DNA of 45,741 nt, from positions 1 to 45,741 of the forward strand of contig NZ_KQ961857.1 in assembly GCF_001563665.1 (NCBI RefSeq), in the 5' to 3' direction. The notes under the pieces are model-generated. The model saw only the letters and a program-made list of their open reading frames with translations. It searched no databases and was not told the origin of the DNA. Of this stretch, positions 16,681 through 25,294 are shown one piece after another. This DNA is from Gardnerella vaginalis. GTDB lineage: Bacteria; Actinomycetota; Actinomycetes; Actinomycetales; Bifidobacteriaceae. Position numbers and translations under genes: made by a program. The first letter of the stretch is position 1. The number at the start of each line of letters is the position of its first letter.

Positions 16681-17466
16681 CTATTTATTTACAATATTCA
16701 CAATATCAGCAAGTTCATCTGCATCTAAAGCAGCTCCTCCAATAAGAAAACCATCTACATCATCTTCTTGTATCAGAGTAGATGCATTTTGAGAAGTAAC
16801 GGATCCACCGTACAGAATTCGCACATTATTTGCGACTGTTTGCGAAAAAGTATTTCTTAAATCTTCGCGAATAGCATATGCAGCTTCTTGTGCAGATTGC
16901 GCGTTCGCAACCATGCCAGTTCCAATTGCCCATACAGGCTCATAAGCAATAATCAAACGTTCAGCCTGCTGAGAATCTAAATCACGAGTAACATCATGTA
17001 CTTGTCCAACTGCAAAATCTAATTCAATGCCTTGCTTACGCTCTTCAAAACTTTCGCCAACACAAAGAATCGGCTGCATTCCAGCAGCTAGAACAGCTCT
17101 AACTTGATCAACAATATTTGCATCATCTTCAGGATGATATTTTCTACGCTCAGAATGCCCAACAATCACAAACGAACATCCAAGACTTGCAAGCATATCT
17201 GCTGAAACATCACCTGTGAAAGCACCTTGTGCTGTTACAGATACTGCTTGAGCACCATAAAGTATAGGAAGTTTATTTGATTCAACTAATACTTGCACGC
17301 TTCTAATAGATGTAAAAGATGGCATTATAGCTACATCACATTTGCGATAATCAAAATGAAAATCATGTAAAAGTAAAGCAAACTTGTGAACAAAATAAGT
17401 AGCTTCACGATGATTAAAATTCATCTTCCAATTACCTACAACAAGCGGCTTTCTTCGTTGAATCAT
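16681..17466 (-). CDS. tpiA: Triosephosphate isomerase
   Basis: This 261-residue TIM-barrel enzyme interconverts dihydroxyacetone phosphate and glyceraldehyde-3-phosphate. GNWKMN near the N-terminus holds the catalytic Lys, VIVGHSERR the electrophilic His, and YEPVWAIGTG the catalytic Glu and the start of the flexible lid; the phosphate-binding YGGSV and GFLIGGAALD follow. ATG at 17466 was chosen over in-frame starts six and two codons upstream because AAGGA lies five bases before it. It follows pgk with a hairpin terminator in the spacer, so it may receive partial read-through or have its own promoter. Confidence 0.97.
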   Translation of the reverse strand: MIQRRKPLVVGNWKMNFNHREATYFVHKFALLLHDFHFDYRKCDVAIMPSFTSIRSVQVLVESNKLPILYGAQAVSVTAQGAFTGDVSADMLASLGCSFVIVGHSERRKYHPEDDANIVDQVRAVLAAGMQPILCVGESFEERKQGIELDFAVGQVHDVTRDLDSQQAERLIIAYEPVWAIGTGMVANAQSAQEAAYAIREDLRNTFSQTVANNVRILYGGSVTSQNASTLIQEDDVDGFLIGGAALDADELADIVNIVNK

Positions 17467-17506
17467 ATTCATCCTTAATAGCAATTCTCAAAAATGCTTA
17501 AATGAT

Positions 17507-17552
17507 TAAAAATTAACAGTGTGCCGACCCTATATTTAAGAGTCGACACACT
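17507..17552 (-). terminator. Hairpin terminator between pgk and tpiA
   Basis: On the minus strand AGTGTGTCGAC pairs with GTCGGCACACT (one G-T pair) over a loop of about a dozen bases. The T-rich GTTAATTTTTAA follows. It probably attenuates transcription between pgk and tpiA. Confidence 0.75.
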
Positions 17553-17580
17553 ATCTACAAATAACTTTATTACAAGAATA

Positions 17581-18786
17581 CTAGTCAAGCACGCTCAAGC
17601 CTGGAAGAGTCTTACCTTCCAAGAACTCGAGTGAAGCACCGCCACCAGTTGAGATGTGAGAGAAACCATCTTCTGCAAATCCAAGATTACGAACTGCAGA
17701 AGCAGAATCGCCGCCACCAACAATAGTGAAAGTACCATTCTTAGTAGCATCAACCAATCCTTGAGCTACAGCGCGAGTGCCATCTGCGAACTCTGGAACT
17801 TCAAACACTCCCATAGGACCGTTCCAAACAACTGTCTTAGAATCAACAATCTTGTCGTGGAAAAGCTTCTGTGAATCTGGACCAATATCTAAGCCCATCT
17901 TGTCTGAAGGAATAGAATCAGCTGGAACTACTTCTGGAGCAACTGGAGTATCGCCTGCTGGGAAACCTGCGTTCACAACAATATCAGTTGGAAGAACAAG
18001 CTCAACGCCATTTGCTTTAGCTGTTTCAATATATCCTTTAACTTTCTCAAGCTGATCCTCTTCAAGCAAAGAAGTACCAACTTCATGACCTAAAGCCTTC
18101 AAGAATGTGAATACCATACCTCCGCCAATAACTAAACGATTAGCTTTAGAGAGCAAGTTCTCAATAACACCAAGCTTGTCGGAAACTTTAGAACCACCAA
18201 GAACAACAGTCAAAGGACGCTCTGGATTTTCAGTTGCACGAGAAAGTGCCTTAACTTCCTTTTCAACAAGCAATCCGGCAGCTGAAGGAAGATCTGCAGC
18301 AACATCGTAATTAGAGCCCTGAGCACGGTGAACAACACCAAAACCATCAGAAACAAATACTTCACCAAGAGACGCAATCTTCTTAGCATAAGCTGCACGC
18401 TCGGAAGCATCCTTGCTGGTTTCTTCTGCGTTAAAGCGCACGTTTTCAAGCAAAACAACGTCACCGTTGTTCATTGCGGCAACTTTAGCTTGAGCATCTT
18501 CACCATAAGTGTCTGCAGCCAAAGCAACTTTCACACCAAGAAGCTCACCTAGACGAGCTGCAACTGGAGCTAAAGAAAGCTCAGGAACAACTTGTCCCTT
18601 TGGACGTCCAAGATGAGCCATCAAAATAACTTTTGCATTCTGCTTGCGCAAAGCATTGATTGTTGGCAGAGCTGCACGAATACGGCCGTCATCGGTGATA
18701 GTCGTACCCTTGAGAGGAACATTAAAATCAGCACGAACTAAGACGCGCTTACCGCTCAAATCTCCCAAATCCTTAAGTGTCTTCAT
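17581..18786 (-). CDS. pgk: Phosphoglycerate kinase
   Basis: This 401-residue glycolytic kinase transfers phosphate from 1,3-bisphosphoglycerate to ADP. The N-terminal KRVLVRADFNVPL signature and the substrate-binding LMAHLGRPKG are present, as are FNAEET, the GGSKVSDKLGVIENLL hinge block and the nucleotide-binding GGGDSASAV. The usual C-terminal GGGASLEFLEGKTLPG ends the protein. ATG at 18786 follows GAAAGGAT; an in-frame upstream ATG at 18813 would add nine residues and lacks a ribosome site. In the usual actinobacterial order it lies between whiA and tpiA, but with its own promoter-like region upstream. Confidence 0.97.
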   Translation of the reverse strand: MKTLKDLGDLSGKRVLVRADFNVPLKGTTITDDGRIRAALPTINALRKQNAKVILMAHLGRPKGQVVPELSLAPVAARLGELLGVKVALAADTYGEDAQAKVAAMNNGDVVLLENVRFNAEETSKDASERAAYAKKIASLGEVFVSDGFGVVHRAQGSNYDVAADLPSAAGLLVEKEVKALSRATENPERPLTVVLGGSKVSDKLGVIENLLSKANRLVIGGGMVFTFLKALGHEVGTSLLEEDQLEKVKGYIETAKANGVELVLPTDIVVNAGFPAGDTPVAPEVVPADSIPSDKMGLDIGPDSQKLFHDKIVDSKTVVWNGPMGVFEVPEFADGTRAVAQGLVDATKNGTFTIVGGGDSASAVRNLGFAEDGFSHISTGGGASLEFLEGKTLPGLSVLD

Positions 18787-18866
18787 TGGTATCCTTTCAA
18801 AACCATGATGCAAGTAATATAAATCGAAGCATGTTTAATTTGCCTCGAAAATCTACAAATGCCAAG

Positions 18867-18881
18867 TGCGATTATATCGCA
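18867..18881 (-). promoter_or_regulatory. pgk -10 box inside a palindrome
   Basis: On the minus strand TATAAT (18871-18876 on the plus strand) lies within TGCGATATAATCGCA, whose 6-base arms TGCGAT and ATCGCA are perfectly complementary. The -35 region is T-rich and poorly matched. A regulator bound to the palindrome would cover the -10 box. The leader to the pgk ATG would be about 80 bases. Confidence 0.55.
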
Positions 18882-18960
18882 TAAACCCAACAAAAAAGCA
18901 TTTTTATTTGTAATAAAAAACGAATACACATTGCAATTGCATCACAATAAAATATATAAA

Positions 18961-18999
18961 ATTGGGGTTACAAGCATTTCGCTTATAACCCAATAATTT
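18961..18999 (-). terminator. Terminator after whiA
   Basis: The arms ATTGGGGTTACAAGC and GCTTATAACCCAAT pair with one bulge and one mismatch over a short ATTTC loop. On the minus strand TTTTATATATTTT follows. It separates whiA from pgk. Confidence 0.75.
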
Positions 19000-19073
19000 T
19001 TGTGTCTTTACGCTCGAACACAGAAATAATTTGTAAGATCATTTACAAATCACGTGCAAATTTAAGAACTATC

Positions 19074-20012
19074 TTAAGAACGAGATTTTTCAACTTTATC
19101 TGAAAGCTGCAAAAGTCTTCTAATACGTCCTGCAATAGCATCCTTAGTAATAGGAGGATTAGCTAAATGTCCAAGCTGTTCCAAAGTTGCATGAGCATGC
19201 TCTAAGCGCAAACGTCCAGCCATCAACAAATTATCTGGAATATCATCGCCTAAAATATCAAATGCATGACGCACTTTCTTACAAGCTTCAGTCGCAGCAC
19301 GAGCACTTCTACGCATATTAGCATCATCAAAATTAGCTAAACGATTAGCTTTTCCGCGTGCTTCACCATCAGATCGCTTACCAGTCCATTCTCTAGCAGA
19401 ATGTGGAGCTCCAATAAGATTCAACATACGCTCAATAGCATCTGAATCTCTTAAAGTAACTCTTTCAGAACTACGAACTTTACGAGCTTTGGCACTAATT
19501 CCTAAACGAGCTGCCATTGTTTGCAAAGCTGTAGCAGCTTCAGCTGTAGGGCAAACAATTTCTAAATAACTCGCTTTACCAGGATCTGAAATAGCACCGT
19601 GAGCCAAAAAAGCTCCTCGCCAAGCTGCTTTAACTTGAGCAATACTTCCACCAACAATCTCAGGAGCTAACCCAGCAACAATACGCATACGACGATCTAA
19701 TAAACCAGATTGCAATGCTAATGCTGTAGCGCCATGTTCAACAAGAACGTCATAACGAATTACAGATCCGTTAGGTGTTTGACGAGTGACCTGAGAAACA
19801 CTAGCATCACGCTTGCACTGTATTCGTAAAACATCGACAAGCCACTGAGCAGCGCTCAATGAGTCGAATTGGGCACGAATTACAGCCTTATTATTAACTG
19901 GTCGCAAACCGCCAGCAAAGCGCATCATCGCAGCCGCTTGAGCCATAATGACAGTCGGGAGCTCGTTGTCGTTCGATACGAGTTCATTTTTGACGTCGTC
20001 AAGAAGAGCCAA
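19074..20012 (-). CDS. whiA: DNA-binding protein WhiA
   Basis: This 312-residue protein has the WhiA layout: an N-terminal domain related to LAGLIDADG homing endonucleases without nuclease residues, and a C-terminal helix-turn-helix. The stretch [13 protein letters not shown] starts the first domain and [22 protein letters not shown] forms the second. In streptomycetes WhiA controls sporulation; in non-sporulating Gram-positives it affects division and chromosome segregation. The start is TTG at 20012, supported by GGAGG seven bases upstream. Its place after rapZ is the conserved arrangement seen across Gram-positive bacteria. Confidence 0.93.
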   Translation of the reverse strand: MALLDDVKNELVSNDNELPTVIMAQAAAMMRFAGGLRPVNNKAVIRAQFDSLSAAQWLVDVLRIQCKRDASVSQVTRQTPNGSVIRYDVLVEHGATALALQSGLLDRRMRIVAGLAPEIVGGSIAQVKAAWRGAFLAHGAISDPGKASYLEIVCPTAEAATALQTMAARLGISAKARKVRSSERVTLRDSDAIERMLNLIGAPHSAREWTGKRSDGEARGKANRLANFDDANMRRSARAATEACKKVRHAFDILGDDIPDNLLMAGRLRLEHAHATLEQLGHLANPPITKDAIAGRIRRLLQLSDKVEKSRS

Positions 20013-20189
20013 GAGACAACCTCCTACTTTTGTTCTTCTTCAAGTATGCGTTTTTTGATTCGTGCATGATGCGCAAAACATCGACATGCTCGGCTTTCTG
20101 TGATACCGAATGACTTGGACATTTTCGAACAAATCTCAATAATTTGCACATCAATAATTGCTATGCATCAAGATATTACAACACTATTG

Positions 20190-21209
20190 TTATATTCTAC
20201 GTGCTAACTCGCGAGCAGAAACAGTAACTTGTAAACCATGAATACGCAATCTTCTTGCTAACTCAATGCTTACAGCTACAGAACGATGTTGACCACCAGT
20301 ACATCCAACAGCAATCGTAACATAATGTTTATCTTCTTTTGCAAAACCATCAATTGCAGTACGCAATGCTTTTTCATAAGAATCCAAAAAAGAAACAGCT
20401 TGAGGATTAGATAACACGTAATCTTGCACAGCTTTATCTTTACCTGTTAAATCTCTTAATTCTGGAACCCAGAAAGGATTTGGCAAAAATCTCATATCAG
20501 CTACAAAATCAGCATCCATAGGCATTCCATATTTAAATCCAAAACTAAAAATATGAACCGATACAGTAGATAAGCCTTTTCCAAGAAGACTTTCATAAAG
20601 TTTTGTGGAAAGCTGATGAATGCTTAAGGTTGAAGTATCAATAATAATATTCGCACAATCTTTCAAATGACTTAAAAGCTCTCGTTCTTCACGAATACCA
20701 TCAATAAGACGTCTACCACGTTGTAAAGGATGCGGTCTACGAACTGATTCATAGCGCTTAATAAGAACATCATCATGAGCATCTAAAAACAGTATTTGAG
20801 TCTTAACACCCAACTCATCAACATGAGCTAAGACAGCGAAAAGATCGTCAAAATATCCTCGAGATCTAACATCTATAACAGCAGCAAGTTTATGAACTTT
20901 AGAGCCAGAAGAAGTCATCATATCTACTAAAGGAATAAGCAGCTTAGGCGGTAAATTATCAATAACATACCATCCCATATCTTCTAAAGCATTTGCAGCA
21001 TGAGATCTTCCAGCACCACTCATTCCAGTTATTAGCATTACTTCAAAATCAGCTAAAGAACTATTACGTGCATGATTATGCGGAGTAAAAGAATGATTTA
21101 CAAAATCATCTTCATTATTTTTAATATTAGCTGGAAAATTTTCACTCTTAACACTATCGCTATGCATATCAACATCATGGCGATCATTAAGCAATGAATC
21201 ATCATTCAT
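20190..21209 (-). CDS. rapZ: RapZ/YvcJ-family nucleotide-binding protein
   Basis: This 339-residue P-loop protein has GMSGAGRS as its Walker A; Arg in the Lys position is common in actinobacterial members. YVIDNLPPKL follows, then RRPHPL and the C-terminal domain with GCTGGQHRSV. In E. coli RapZ binds a small RNA and steers RNase E; in Gram-positives it is linked to nucleotide or UDP-sugar sensing, and its role here is not readable. The first 57 or so residues, rich in Asp, Asn and His, are an extension compared with the usual 285-300 residues. Its ATG overlaps the aroE stop in ATGA, implying translational coupling. Confidence 0.92.
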   Translation of the reverse strand: MNDDSLLNDRHDVDMHSDSVKSENFPANIKNNEDDFVNHSFTPHNHARNSSLADFEVMLITGMSGAGRSHAANALEDMGWYVIDNLPPKLLIPLVDMMTSSGSKVHKLAAVIDVRSRGYFDDLFAVLAHVDELGVKTQILFLDAHDDVLIKRYESVRRPHPLQRGRRLIDGIREERELLSHLKDCANIIIDTSTLSIHQLSTKLYESLLGKGLSTVSVHIFSFGFKYGMPMDADFVADMRFLPNPFWVPELRDLTGKDKAVQDYVLSNPQAVSFLDSYEKALRTAIDGFAKEDKHYVTIAVGCTGGQHRSVAVSIELARRLRIHGLQVTVSARELARRI

Positions 21210-22459
21210 AATGCTTCCTCCAACTCTTTACGCATATAACTGCTTAGCTTATCGTAATCTGTAGCCTTGTCAGAATCTTTTTTTAAAGCATTTGCAAAAC
21301 AATTCTCGCCACAATTTGCAAAACAATTTGCAAAATTTTCTTTAGAATTCCGGTAAGCAAATGTCATAAGCTTTACTTGCTCTAACGCTTGGTATAAAAG
21401 CATTTCTTCGCCGCCAATTGCCAATCCGTATTGACTAAAAGCACTAAGAAGCATACTTGGGCGAGGATCATACACAACGTCAAGCAATACTCCCAGACTT
21501 TTTACACACCTATTTTGGCAGTAAGCTTTTAGAGCTAGAGCTATTAAATCTGCAACGTGCGCTGGAACAGTGCTTATTACTATGTCTGCTTCTGATATTG
21601 CTCGAATTGCGTCTAGTGAACTTAAAGATTGCAAAATAAGAGATTCATCATATTCAGATAATTTTTCCGCACACAATTTTTTCGCACTATAGTCAGCAAA
21701 TTTCGCTGTAACGTCTTCACTAAATATTGGGAATTCAATGCCTTGAACCGATTCGTAGTTTGCATTATTTGCGTTACTTTGAATTTTGTTAATTTGAAAA
21801 TCGTGAATTCCGTTACTTTTAATTCCATGATTCTCGTTACTTTGAATTTTGTTACTTTCTAAGCACGGTTCTATACTTCTGCTATTTGGAAAATCAGCAC
21901 AATAGGTACGCAAAATATTATTAAAACGTTCAACGCCTTTTACACTACCATTATTGTCAGTTCTAGCAACAACTTGCACTTTTTCAAGTTTTGAAGCTTG
22001 CGCGATTTCTATAAGTGCAGCCATTGCAGATGATGCAGTATTACCACTACCAATAATAACAGCCTTTTTTACTTGGCTTATGCGCTCTCGCAAAGCTCGA
22101 ATAAAAACTGCAATTATGCCATTTACATCAGTGTTGCACAGTTCAATTTGACAAGGAGATGCTATTGCAGGATTTGTTGTAAAAATCACTGTGTTTGCGA
22201 CTCTAAGTGCGCTAGACCAATAATCGCAAGGAGTACCAAGTTTCATTACGGCTTTTTTAAGCGGCATTGTAAGGCTTAAGCCTTTCCAAGAATCGTCAAG
22301 TTTTAAAATAAAATCAGCTAACTCTGTTTCACTCACTTTTTCTTTGCTATATTGCCAATTTGTTAGACCTAAAGCTTTATAAGCAGCGTTGTGCAATACA
22401 GGAGAAAGTGAGTGAGAAATAGGATCTCCTAATACTGCACAATGAAAAATCTCACACAT
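21206..22459 (-). CDS. aroE: Shikimate dehydrogenase-like protein (AroE) with inserted low-complexity segments
   Basis: Shikimate dehydrogenase reduces 3-dehydroshikimate with NADPH in aromatic amino acid synthesis. The substrate domain has VLGDPISHSLSPVLHNAAY and LSLTMPLKK with the catalytic Lys. The nucleotide domain has IGSGNTASSA, and the C-terminal part has GEEMLLYQA. The protein is 417 residues against about 270-290 for the family. One insertion of about 75 residues, rich in Asn, Ser, Ile and Lys, starts at about residue 185, and a C-terminal tail of about 45 residues holds FANCFANCGENCFAN. ATG at 22459 follows AGGAGA, preferred over TTG at 22474. It lies 11 bases after priA and overlaps rapZ by 4. 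Confidence 0.85.
   Translation of the reverse strand: MCEIFHCAVLGDPISHSLSPVLHNAAYKALGLTNWQYSKEKVSETELADFILKLDDSWKGLSLTMPLKKAVMKLGTPCDYWSSALRVANTVIFTTNPAIASPCQIELCNTDVNGIIAVFIRALRERISQVKKAVIIGSGNTASSAMAALIEIAQASKLEKVQVVARTDNNGSVKGVERFNNILRTYCADFPNSRSIEPCLESNKIQSNENHGIKSNGIHDFQINKIQSNANNANYESVQGIEFPIFSEDVTAKFADYSAKKLCAEKLSEYDESLILQSLSSLDAIRAISEADIVISTVPAHVADLIALALKAYCQNRCVKSLGVLLDVVYDPRPSMLLSAFSQYGLAIGGEEMLLYQALEQVKLMTFAYRNSKENFANCFANCGENCFANALKKDSDKATDYDKLSSYMRKELEEAL
21293..21342. repeat. Short repeats in the aroE C-terminal tail
   Basis: Variants of TTGCAAAACAATT recur three times within about 50 bases. They encode the FANCFANCGENCFAN tail of AroE. Confidence 0.7.
21772..21854. repeat. 20-bp direct repeat within the aroE insertion
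   Basis: CGTTACTTTGAATTTTGTTA occurs at 21772-21791 and again, identical, at 21835-21854. Partly related copies lie between them. The two copies encode the NKIQSN phrases of the AroE insertion, and their 63-base offset keeps frame. Confidence 0.9.
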
Positions 22460-22470
22460 ATTCTCTCCTA

Positions 22471-25263
22471 TCAATAAGCCAATAAATCCTTAGCGTCAAA
22501 ACTAAAACGCAATTCTCCTTTATAATTAAATGCGCTATGTTCAGATAACTCTTTACGCAATCTTCTAACTAATTCCCCTCTAAATTCTAAAGGAACTCTT
22601 ACTACTGCTTTAACACGATCATGCAATTCTTCGAAATGCAAATTGTGATCGCTAACAGGCGTATGCATAGGTACTATTCCAAGCAAAGGCGAAATGGCAA
22701 CATTATCAACAAAAATATTAGGAAGATCATTATTTTTAATATCTTTATTAAATCCGCTAGAAATATAATGATCAGCATTGTTATCATTATTTTTTATTTT
22801 ACTAGACTCAATTTCATCACAATAATTATGAATAGCACCAATATTTTTTAATGCTCTCATAACAGCTTGTCTACTACCCCAAACACATGCAGCACAAACT
22901 GTTGGAGGAAGAGCAGCTCGCTTTCGCTCAGAAAGCTCATAAGATGCCAAAATAGATGAATCCCACGATTCAAGTGACTTAGCAATTGCACTATGAGTTT
23001 CACCTAATATCATCACACATCCACCACGAGATTTTGCAGCGCAAGCGCAAGAAGCACGCATCCACGATTCCAATACATCGTATGAACCATCTAAATTAGT
23101 CAAATATAAACTCGTCCACGCGTCAAGTAAAGCAACTACTTGATATTCTCCAGTAAATGTTTCATATGCAATAGAAGAAATATTAGAAATATTATTGTGA
23201 TTTTTATCACTTTTTTGACTTCTATTTAGATATACAACATCTGACGCATTACTTTGAAGATTACTTTGAAGATTTTCGCCTATATTTTCTACATCACTTA
23301 CGCCATTGATACTATTATCACGATCACTGCTATCAACAAAATCATCGCCTGCAGCACGCTTAAAATCAGGTTCTAAATCAATATCTTTTCTACTATTTTC
23401 AAAAGAATAATTGTTATTTAAACGTTTAACTCTAGGCTCTGCACCCGGAGTTGCAACTACAATTACAGCTTCCTCGTTAATCCAATGCACAATACCGTTT
23501 GAACAATGAGGTGATGAAACAATCAACTTAACACCAGGAAATAGCATTGAAAGCTGCTTAATCGTGCCAGATGCACCGACACGAATTGCGCGCAAAGACT
23601 TACCTGAGCAATACGTACACGACCAATTCGCTAAACTATTACCACACCATGCGCACCTTGAATGAGCGCCATCTATACCAAAATCAATTGGACCTGTACA
23701 ACGACGACATCTAGCTTGATGACGGCATTTAGTACAAATAACTGACTGAGTAACTCCATCTTGAGGAATCGACATTAGCACAGGCTTACCAATGCTTAAT
23801 GCATCTTTTATAATCCTAACTGCTGTATCTGGAACTCTTAATCCTGCACTTTCATCGCCAATTTTTTCTAAAGTCTCACGATTAAGCCATCTTACCCAAG
23901 CTGAAGCTTCATATCTAACAGAATTAAAAGGAGTAATAATCTCACTTTTTCCAGAAACTAACGATGAATTTTGGTAATTATTTGAATTATTGGATTCATT
24001 TAATTTATTTGATTCGTTTGATTCATTTGATTTAAGAGAAGATCTTAAATAATCTTCGCTATCAATTTCATATTGGCTAACTAAACTCCTCGCAAAAGAC
24101 ATAGATATGAATACACCGCCATGACTTTTAGCGCGCAATCGCATAACACCTCTAGCTTGAGCATACGGTTGCATACCGTCAGCCTGCTGATAAGCACAAT
24201 CTTCAACAATAACGAAAAGAGCAGCTCCTTCAACTGGCGCATACATTGCAGCCCTAGTTCCTAATACACACGGAACAATCCCCTTGGAAATTGCAATCCA
24301 AGACCTATATCTATCTGCTGGAGTGTCTGCAGCACAAAGTCGCACAACATCACCAGAAAATTCTCCATTTTTTAACTTCTTATATGGTTTGATTCCGCAA
24401 ACCATAAGCGCTCGCATAACATCATTCACTTCTCGCAATGTAGGCAATACTACTGCGACTTGTCGTCCAGAGCCGATAGCTGTTGTAATAATCCATGCCA
24501 AATCTTGCGCCCAACGTCCAGAGCCCGGCAAAGCATCCAAAATAAAAGAAGAAGATTGACTAGCGTTATTAACTTCATTAGAAAAATCACGAAGCTCATT
24601 GAGCTCATCACAAGAAATATAAGAATATGGATTATTAACATGACATAATGCTTTCTTCAAAGATAAAGCATTATTATAAGACGCTATCATCCTCTCATCG
24701 CTTGTACGAAATACACGCTCTGAGCCGTTATATTCAACTAAATTACTTGATAAGTCTTCGTGAAATTTAAGCGATGGAAGAATTTTTTCTCGAAGCGTTT
24801 TAATCCTAAGTTTTTGAGAGCGATTACAAAAATAAGCATCGTCTTCAACACTTGCTATTCTTTGAGGAACAGCCAACCTAATAATATTTGCAGGAGTTCC
24901 ACCATAAGCATCAGCTATAGATAGAATATCTGCTCGCATTGAAGAAGATAATAAAACTCCATTTGACAAAACACGATCAATAAATCTCAAGGAATCTTTT
25001 GTAGTATGAGATTCATCTGACCTAGACCAAATAATTCCATTAACACGTCTTGCGCCAAAACGAACTCGAACTAATACTCCAGGGCGCGCAATATCATCAT
25101 ATTTTTCTGGAATAAGATAATCAAAAGTATGACCTAAATGCGCAGCTTGAACATCAAGCATAACATGAGCAACAGCATTAGAATGTGCAGGCACACTATA
25201 AGATGCGCTTTTTTTACGCTTCTTCTTGTGCGCTAAACCTTCTAATTCAGGTTGTTGCAGCAT
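22471..25263 (-). CDS. priA: Primosomal protein N' (PriA), helicase-inactive type, with low-complexity insertions
   Basis: PriA reloads the replisome at stalled forks. The DNA-binding N-terminus (about 30-130) and the eight zinc-binding cysteines (510, 513, 519, 522, 537, 540, 549, 552) are present. The helicase motifs are degraded: the Walker A position reads ALPGSGRW (about 244-251) without the Lys-Thr/Ser, and VEDC (353-356) replaces the DEEH box. Actinobacterial PriA proteins are known to lack these motifs, so a structural, ATP-independent role is likely. Three Asn/Ser/Asp-rich segments (about 411-438, 614-698, 818-850) enlarge it to 930 residues. ATG at 25263 follows AAGG. It is downstream of metK, as in many actinobacteria. 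Confidence 0.9.
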   Translation of the reverse strand: MLQQPELEGLAHKKKRKKSASYSVPAHSNAVAHVMLDVQAAHLGHTFDYLIPEKYDDIARPGVLVRVRFGARRVNGIIWSRSDESHTTKDSLRFIDRVLSNGVLLSSSMRADILSIADAYGGTPANIIRLAVPQRIASVEDDAYFCNRSQKLRIKTLREKILPSLKFHEDLSSNLVEYNGSERVFRTSDERMIASYNNALSLKKALCHVNNPYSYISCDELNELRDFSNEVNNASQSSSFILDALPGSGRWAQDLAWIITTAIGSGRQVAVVLPTLREVNDVMRALMVCGIKPYKKLKNGEFSGDVVRLCAADTPADRYRSWIAISKGIVPCVLGTRAAMYAPVEGAALFVIVEDCAYQQADGMQPYAQARGVMRLRAKSHGGVFISMSFARSLVSQYEIDSEDYLRSSLKSNESNESNKLNESNNSNNYQNSSLVSGKSEIITPFNSVRYEASAWVRWLNRETLEKIGDESAGLRVPDTAVRIIKDALSIGKPVLMSIPQDGVTQSVICTKCRHQARCRRCTGPIDFGIDGAHSRCAWCGNSLANWSCTYCSGKSLRAIRVGASGTIKQLSMLFPGVKLIVSSPHCSNGIVHWINEEAVIVVATPGAEPRVKRLNNNYSFENSRKDIDLEPDFKRAAGDDFVDSSDRDNSINGVSDVENIGENLQSNLQSNASDVVYLNRSQKSDKNHNNISNISSIAYETFTGEYQVVALLDAWTSLYLTNLDGSYDVLESWMRASCACAAKSRGGCVMILGETHSAIAKSLESWDSSILASYELSERKRAALPPTVCAACVWGSRQAVMRALKNIGAIHNYCDEIESSKIKNNDNNADHYISSGFNKDIKNNDLPNIFVDNVAISPLLGIVPMHTPVSDHNLHFEELHDRVKAVVRVPLEFRGELVRRLRKELSEHSAFNYKGELRFSFDAKDLLAY
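23248..23271. repeat. Perfect 12-bp tandem repeat inside priA
   Basis: ATTACTTTGAAG occurs twice in a row. It encodes the LQSNLQSN phrase in the second PriA insertion and keeps frame. Confidence 0.9.
23985..24034. repeat. Degenerate 9-bp repeat inside priA
   Basis: Variants of TTTGATTCA/TTTGATTCG recur and encode the NES/NKL-type tripeptides of the first PriA insertion (residues about 411-430). The unit length keeps frame. Confidence 0.75.
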
Positions 25264-25294
25264 AAATCACACCTTCACTCTTATGCTAAACAGT

